From the NCBI GenBank assembly GCA_037043015.1, contig CM073322.1:12473601-12537600 (forward strand): DNA of 64,000 bases, given 5' to 3'. This DNA comes from Bryum argenteum. Its lineage: Eukaryota; Streptophyta; Bryopsida; Bryales; Bryaceae. Below are positions 58,193 through 64,000 of the stretch, in pieces (position 1 is the first letter of the stretch; the number at the start of each line of letters is the position of its first letter). Under the pieces are notes generated by a model. It ran no database searches, had not been told where the DNA came from, and worked only from the letters and a program-made list of their open reading frames with translations. Both the position numbers and the translations under genes were made by a program.

Positions 58193-59770
58193 GACTCCGA
58201 CAAAGGCCGATGAAGTATCCACCGCAAAAAAACGTCCTCACGAAGGCGAATCAATTCACGTCGAGGCTGTATGAAATCGGTGTCAATTTAATGAGACAGG
58301 AAATCGTAATGCGGAGGGAGCAGTTCGAGTGGCAATTGAAGTCGGATTGGGGAGCATTGGTTGGAAAAACGACGACTACGATCAAAGCAGAGCCCTTCCT
58401 TAGGACATTTGGCAGAGCTCAATCATATTGGCGTCATTGGATGATGCAAGGTGATGGATGTACGTGATTACTATTCATCCATAGAACATCTATTTGTATC
58501 GGACTTCACATTTGCATGACTGAGGGTTCTTCAATGGTCCGCCCCGCGGAGTTGCCACGCTCATATAGATAATTTTCAATATTTCTAAGACCATACATAC
58601 TTGGAAATTCAACATCTCAAGATTCGTCGGCCGAAATAGCACTCCAATCGTTTTTCATAAGATAGATAGATAAGAACTCCAATCTTCAAATCAAAGATTG
58701 GCGTGAATACAGCGTCTGTTCGTAATGCCTTTACCTCGATGGCCACAGGTGTTTTTCATAACTTTACAATGGACTCTGCTTCCAATGACATCTCATGTGG
58801 CCTGATTCGAGTGGCAGTCCTCCAAATCATCATATCACAAACCAAAACAAACTATCAGCCTTAAATAATAGACTAGTATGTCCCCGCACCGTTGCCACAC
58901 TCTACTTTAAAAACCTAACTCAATTGAAGGTCTGTAAACCATCCTCCTACATATCCTATTTGGTTTTCCCAAAGTCTTGTCCTCAAACGTGAAATAACGA
59001 ATTTACTTGGTGGATCTCAAAGCAGCTACCACCCTCCAACATATTCTATTTGGTTTTTCCATGGCCTCGTTCTCAAACTTCAAATAACGAATTTACTTGG
59101 TCGAAAATCCGAATTTACTTGGTCGAGAATCGTTCGTCATACTTCAACTCCTTGACTACATTATTGGTTTTTAAAATCTAAGGTAAGTATTGTATTTAAA
59201 GCCTATGATCAAGTTAATGGCGTTTGGAGAAACACTTGAGTATGACTCATTGAGAAAATGGCTCTTGGAAGCGACAACTTTGACAAGAAGCGCATGCCAA
59301 AAGTTTATTTGATATGTATGCCTCCCACGATGAAATTGCTCTATTGTGCATAAATGCGATAACATCAAATTTCAATCGTATATTCCAGCAAGTTTGAATC
59401 AAAGTGACCAATCAATTTAATTACACATATTCAAAAATAATATAAAAATATCGTTCCATACTTCACGAGTTCGTAGATTTCATAATATTCTTATTGTTTG
59501 TTAGACTAGCTCGTTTCATGACAACTTTCTCCACTATGGAGGTGTCCGAGTCTTTTCAGCTTGTAAACTTTAATCCTTTTAAAAGACTTATATATAAAAT
59601 TCAAGTTAAGTCATCTTTACATCAGCTATAAATTGTATTTTAGACATATTGTAATTTATGTCAATTAAGCTCCAAATTACGAGGCTACATGAATCACAAG
59701 ATCACAAGAAATTAGTATTCTAAGGACGTTTAAGAATGTACGTGATTTTCACTTTTGAACAAAAATGCCA
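58193..59770. other. PLAA upstream region, then repeat-derived intergenic DNA
   Basis: 58193-58470 is GC-neutral and probably holds the PLAA promoter. 58640-58880 resembles the terminal motif of the 46274-47961 element. About 58698-58748 is a fragment of the SINE tail ('gtctgttcgtaatgcc', 'cgatggccac'). A near-repeat ('cgaatttacttggt') recurs between 59000 and 59125. Confidence 0.55.
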
Positions 59771-60545
59771 GTGTTAGCCGGGGTACGGGTATGGAGATGC
59801 CCGAGGTGCAAGAAGAAGGCAAAGGCGAGGAAGGGTGAGGTATCCGGACCCGCGGCCTTGGACCACGGTTACACTGGCGGGTCAAGGTAAGTCCGATCAG
59901 ACGTTGACCGGTCGCCGTAATCGTGGGATGATTATCTAAGTCGAGGAGTCAACCGGAGTTAGGCTTTGAACAGCCGGAGTCTCTGGGTTGGCAGTTCCAC
60001 GGCGTCGCTCTTCTGTCGGGGCTTCCACGGTCCAGGTCTCCACTCCGCGGAGACACTGCTCCTTGGCGCGATAGAGGCGGCGACGACAGTCTTGCAATCG
60101 CGTTACGGGCCTGAGACACAAGTGCTTCAATCCAAGGAATATTAGGGTGCCACGGACTACACAGGAGTTAGGGAATCGAGTAAGAGGAGGAGGGTTTTAG
60201 AAAAGAAGATAGACAATAGAATAGACTAGAAGCAAAGTGAGTCATGGGTTTTGCATTAAGTCACTGAATGCCGAATTGGCTACAACAGTGTATCGCAAAG
60301 TGCTCGTCGCTATCACTACATTCGTGGGATTCAGAACTGCTAATGTGTAATTCCATTTTCTACTTATAATAAAACCTAACTTCCTCGCGCTGGCTTTTGC
60401 CTTAATTGTTCTGTGTCCGTGGTCTCGATCCGTGGTTTTGTCACTGCACCCTGGGCCTCAAGCCCCGTGGTCGCTGTTACGCCTTGGTTTCCTCGTGGCT
60501 CTCCTGGTCTTCGGTAATGATACCCGCGGTGCCGTGGCGGGTAAC
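59771..60545 (+). mobile_element. Possible solo LTR (TGTTA...TAACA), 775 bp
   Basis: A GC-rich block stands out in AT-rich surroundings, starting TGTTAGCCGG and ending GCGGGTAACA, an inverted-repeat pair usual for LTRs. AATAAA occurs near 60367. The flanking 5-mers (gccag, accaa) do not match, so no target duplication supports the boundaries. Confidence 0.35.
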
Positions 60546-61063
60546 AACCAATAACTTCTTAATGCCCACTCAAATTCTCGCAACTCTCAAGAATCATACG
60601 ACTTTGATCATAAATAAATTCTTGTATGAGTTCTTTTACTTCACATAGATGTTTATTACATGTGCACTACGTTAATAGCTTTGTGTTGATAGATCATATG
60701 TACGGAGAACTTTATCAATGGTGACTCTTTTACATGATCAATGGTGACTCTTTTGCATGAGTCTATATGAATGTGTACAAAATCTTCCAAATTCATACTA
60801 AAAATATTATAAGATTCGAATGTAAAGAGAGAAATCGAGAATCACCAAACAATGAAGAGTATATTGAAACAAAACCTTCATGTCAGGATAATAACTGTTA
60901 CTTTATTGAATAATTTATTTGGAAAAGTAATTTTGTAAGCTATAAAGGGATTCATGATGAACTAGTTATAGGGTTGGCTAAATATAGCTAGGGAGGAGGA
61001 GTTGCTAAATGTAGCACCTCTTTAAATTCACACCCTTTACATTGAATTGGCTAAAATTCCCTA
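60546..61063. other. AT-rich intergenic DNA
   Basis: Nothing recognised except a local duplicated phrase 'atggtgactcttttacatga' (60718-60757). Confidence 0.5.
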
Positions 61064-61142
61064 TTAACCCTTAAACGTCAAGCCCCTCTGAAATACACTA
61101 GAAATCAAGCCCGAGGGGCATGCTTGGACGTTTAAGGGTTAA
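61064..61142. mobile_element. 79-bp mini TTAA-ended element
   Basis: Perfect TTAA at both ends with inverted termini CCCTTAAACGTC / GACGTTTAAGGG (one offset base further in). Similar over its full length, in opposite orientation, to 26673-26752 ('ctctgaaatacacta', 'gaggggcatgcttgg'). Confidence 0.8.
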
Positions 61143-61542
61143 ATTTCGCCTTCTACAATACCATATGACAAAAATTCAAAATTTCTTGAGGTTCAAAAGT
61201 TGAGAAGTTACGAGGATTTTCCAAAATGAGAGATACATTATCTTATAAGGGACCCTTTAAATGGGGAGTCAAGGCCAACAAATCTTCACGTAAATTCACT
61301 CACATTTTGAGGCCAATTGGCTCAATAAACTGCTTTGAGAACACAATAAAAAAATACTAAGATGGGGGCCAATCCCATGTGTAAAGCCCTTGGAGCCAAT
61401 TTGTAGAATTAAAAACAAGGTCATGGGGCCAATTTGTATCATTAGCTACATTATGTGTTTTTATTTTTTCACAACATAAAAAACATATTAATAAACGTTC
61501 AAAATATTTGAGTGATATAATAATTTTGAAATGAAATCAAGA

Positions 61543-62040
61543 GAAGGTGTAACAGGGCAAGAACTAGATTTTTGTGTTTGCTAGAAAAGTAGATAGATAG
61601 TTGAAACCATTTTAGGAGTTTTTAGAAAATTTTAGAATTTGAGGTAGATGGCCTATGTGGGACCCACCATAGAAGCTTCGAGAAGGTGGGGCCCACCTCT
61701 AGAGTCTTCTAGAAGGGCGGTTATCTAGGTGGGGCCCACCTCTAGGAACTTCCGGAAAGTTCCATGGTGGGGCCCGCCATTGGAACATTCTAGAAAGTTC
61801 CAAGGGCGGTTAGGCAGAGTATAAATAGAACTGGCCGGGGCCATTTGGAGGCATTCGGTCAGGTACGCTTTAGTCCCTCTCTCTCAGTAAAGTTTGGTTT
61901 GTACTTTGCTTCTTTAGTTCTGCTTTGTTCTGTTCTGTTCAAGTCTATTCGGTCTTGTTTAGTCCGGTTTTCTCAGATCTTGTTAGGTTAGCAGTGTTTG
62001 AGTTGTGACCAAAGAGAGAATTCAGTCCCGTTTCAGAAGG
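61543..62040 (+). mobile_element. Solo LTR with heat-shock-element array
   Basis: The LTR (61548-62035, 488 bp) begins TGTAAC and ends GTTTCA and is flanked by the perfect 5-bp target duplication GAAGG (61543-61547, 62036-62040). There is no primer-binding site or coding region beyond it, so it is a solo LTR. The U3-like half holds four regulatory modules (see next entry) and TATAAATA at 61820-61827; a TSS near 61850 is inferred. The downstream half is T-rich with repeated 'tctgttc'-type phrases, as in an R-U5. Confidence 0.8.
61656..61827 (+). promoter_or_regulatory. Array of heat-shock elements and GGTGGGGCCCACC boxes with TATA box
   Basis: Heat-shock elements (alternating GAA/TTC every 5 bp): 61671-61685 (three units), 61706-61715 (two), 61750-61762 (three) and 61782-61801 (four perfect units, GGAACATTCTAGAAAGTTCC). 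Each is preceded by a near-palindromic GTGGGnCCCAC-type box at 61656-61668, 61685-61697, 61728-61740 and 61766-61778. TATAAATA follows at 61820. Binding by HSF proteins at the first motif type is established for such sequences; the second resembles TCP-type sites. Confidence 0.8.
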
Positions 62041-63361
62041 CCTCTAGGTCATGAATTCGCCTTCCATTCTTCTGTCTTCTAACTTTGGAGCACATAGCGT
62101 GTCATAATTTGTCCCCCACCATTATAATACAATTACATAAAATTGGCATCGACTCCCCATTTACAGTCCTTTGGGTGAATTTCAAGAAGTAGACCTATCA
62201 CAAGAGAGGATTCTGCCATGAATTGGCCCTATAAATGACTTGGCCTCTCATGTAAAGCGGCCCTAAATCACAACTTGAATTATACAACGTGTTTGAGTGG
62301 GAGTTGGATGAATAGCAAGAATATGGTGAGTTACTACCTTAGGCGAGTCTAGAGCCTCTCTTCGGTAGACCGCTAAAGGTGGCAGGTCAAAAAATAAGTT
62401 TAATATTAGATGTAAGATAAGTCCAATTATTGTTGTTCTTTATACAAAAGGCTTCTGAGAGTACATGTCCAAAGTTGAGAAGATATAAAAAAACTATAGA
62501 TTTAGGGACGCTTTACATCGGGAGTCCAGGCCAACAAATTTCCAAGCCAATTCACTTACATTTTGAGCCCAATTGGCTCAATGGTATGCTTGGAGATTAT
62601 GTCAAACAATTAATAAAGTAGGGGTCAATTCCCCCATGTGCAAAGCCCTTGGGGCATACGTGTAGAAGGAAAAACAAGCCTATGGGGCCAATTTGTATTA
62701 TTAGCGACATTCCATGTTTTTAATTTGTTGATTGCAATCCAATTCTTGAAGGTAAGTTATTGAGATCTCCGCCACACAATGTTGTGGTAAACATATTGTA
62801 AGTTATGTGGGCTAAATTCTAAGCCATGAGGCCTCATAGATTGCACGATCATAACCTATTAGTACTCAAAAATAGTTTCAAAATTTCATCCTTTCACTTA
62901 GAGATGGAATGCTACCAATACACATATTGCAAAATTACCAACTAGAAAGATGTTCACCTTCATCTGAATAACACCTTTGCCCAAAAGTATTTATCAAAAA
63001 AAGTTTTTGGCTCAAATAATAGCCTCGCAATAGTGAAAATTGCCCTGAAATCTGCAAAGAAAAAAAAAGTTCAAAACTAGACCCCTTGGACTAAAATGCA
63101 TGCCATGTCTTCCTCACAACTTGGATTGATTTAAGGTTCCTTCAACTATAACTAGACTTGAATTAGAGTCCAACCCAACCAAAAAAAAATTTGAAAATCA
63201 ACGCTTGATGAAGGAGAAACACCTTCTAAGAAACCATATAATTTTTTAATATTTTTATATATATAGAAACATTTCAACAAATCCTTAAACTAAAATATCC
63301 AAACCAGAAATCTTCCAACTACAAAGTTGTTGGATTTCATCTTAAGATCATATCTATGCAC

Positions 63362-63403
<42 letters not shown>

Positions 63404-64000
63404 AAAAACTTTATTGGATTTTCACATAATTAATTTGCTACGATTAAACATGCCCCATGTTTGAAAGCCCAAAAACGAGAGCAACCTTCACTAAAATACT
63501 TGCCATAAACTCATACTTTCTTGTATGGGTATACAATTTTTACCACACAAACTAGACTTGATTTAAGACGTGATCTAAATGATTTCATCCGAAACAAACC
63601 TCGAATGAAGAACTTATGACTCTTCAAAATTGCTGCCTTCCATCCAAAATGTCGTTTTTCTACATGGGGGTTGACTTAGTAATGACACCAATGTGCCGAC
63701 CACGCCCACCACCAACAACAGCAGTTCCCCAATCTACTCAGCTTTTGAAACCCAATGGATTGAGACGCTTCTGAAAACCACCCCCCACTCAGCCACCACC
63801 AATCACAATCACAAGGTATGACACTCAGAATGTCACACTATTCAAATACTACAATAAAGTCATTCCTCCTTATCACTTGAAAGGAATCCCCAGTACAAAA
63901 AGGATCAGAGTCTGAGTGGGAGGATATTTTGCTTTGGAAGGGAGTGAAAAAGAGAAGGCGCCCACAAGCCCAACTTGGATAAAAAGTAAATGTAGCCGGG
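62041..64000. other. AT-rich intergenic DNA to the window end
   Basis: Two stretches (about 61256-61450 and 62510-62705) are related ('ggccaacaaat', 'caattggctcaat', 'ggggccaatttgtat'), a further dispersed repeat. An A-run of about 40 lies at 63363-63401. The last 250 bp (63750-64000) contain short readable frames ('RYDTQNVTLFKYYNKVIPPY' at about 63816-63875) interrupted by stops; this could be a relic or the edge of something outside the window. Confidence 0.45.

Noticed and set aside
58036-58212. + strand frame with 'RCKKCKFKVCEEDD', looks like a small zinc-ribbon protein
   Set aside because: It is the antisense of PLAA exon 1 and its flank; the minus-strand exon (MGEESPQYTLRCQLFGHEED) fits PLAA with correct phase and splice site.
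1-64000. CRISPR arrays, rRNA or intact tRNA genes, bacterial operons
   Set aside because: No regularly spaced repeat-spacer array and no tRNA cloverleaf beyond the SINE heads were seen; gene structure is eukaryotic.

Overview
The window is nuclear DNA of a land plant, most likely a non-seed plant (bryophyte or lycophyte grade). The evidence is spliced genes with many short GT-AG introns, plant-type protein families (class-I carboxylesterase CXE, SUVR-type SET methyltransferase, a CinA-like/nucleotidylyltransferase fusion, PLAA/DOA1, a plant multi-finger C2H2 factor), AT-rich intergenic DNA full of MITEs, a tRNA-derived SINE and solo LTRs. The species cannot be fixed from sequence alone.

Six protein-coding genes could be rebuilt exon by exon with consistent phases: a carboxylesterase (4273-5922, +, 4 exons, 337 aa), a CinA-like/nucleotidylyltransferase protein (9256-6183, -, 12 exons, 381 aa), a probable fusion of an unrecognised coiled-coil/RING-like protein with a SUVR histone methyltransferase (31499-36387, +, 9 exons, 1083 aa; a 774-aa form results if intron 4 is retained), a DDE-transposase-derived protein (41629-37540, -, 2 exons, 885 aa), a C2H2 zinc-finger factor (49291-51299, +, 3 exons, 518 aa) and PLAA/DOA1 (58192-51947, -, 22 exons, 787 aa).

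Layout: 1-3200 is repeat DNA; 3.2-9.3 kb holds the first two genes, which are convergent; 9.5-30.4 kb is a 21-kb gene desert built from short transposons; 30.5-41.7 kb holds the methyltransferase fusion and the transposase-derived gene, also convergent; 41.7-48.5 kb is repeats, including a large foldback element; 48.5-58.2 kb holds the zinc-finger and PLAA genes, convergent; 58.2-64 kb is repeats, including a solo LTR with an array of heat-shock elements.

The genes do not form a pathway. Functions range over small-molecule ester hydrolysis, nucleotide metabolism, chromatin silencing, transcription and ubiquitin/Cdc48 biology. The most striking content is in the repeats: a TTAA-flanked, piggyBac-like MITE set (down to 80 bp), a MULE-like MITE with 9-bp target duplications and a nested TA-flanked element, a tRNA-derived SINE with clear target duplications, and a heat-shock-element-loaded solo LTR. 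The strongest gene-level novelties are the predicted SUVR fusion and a duplicated exon in PLAA.
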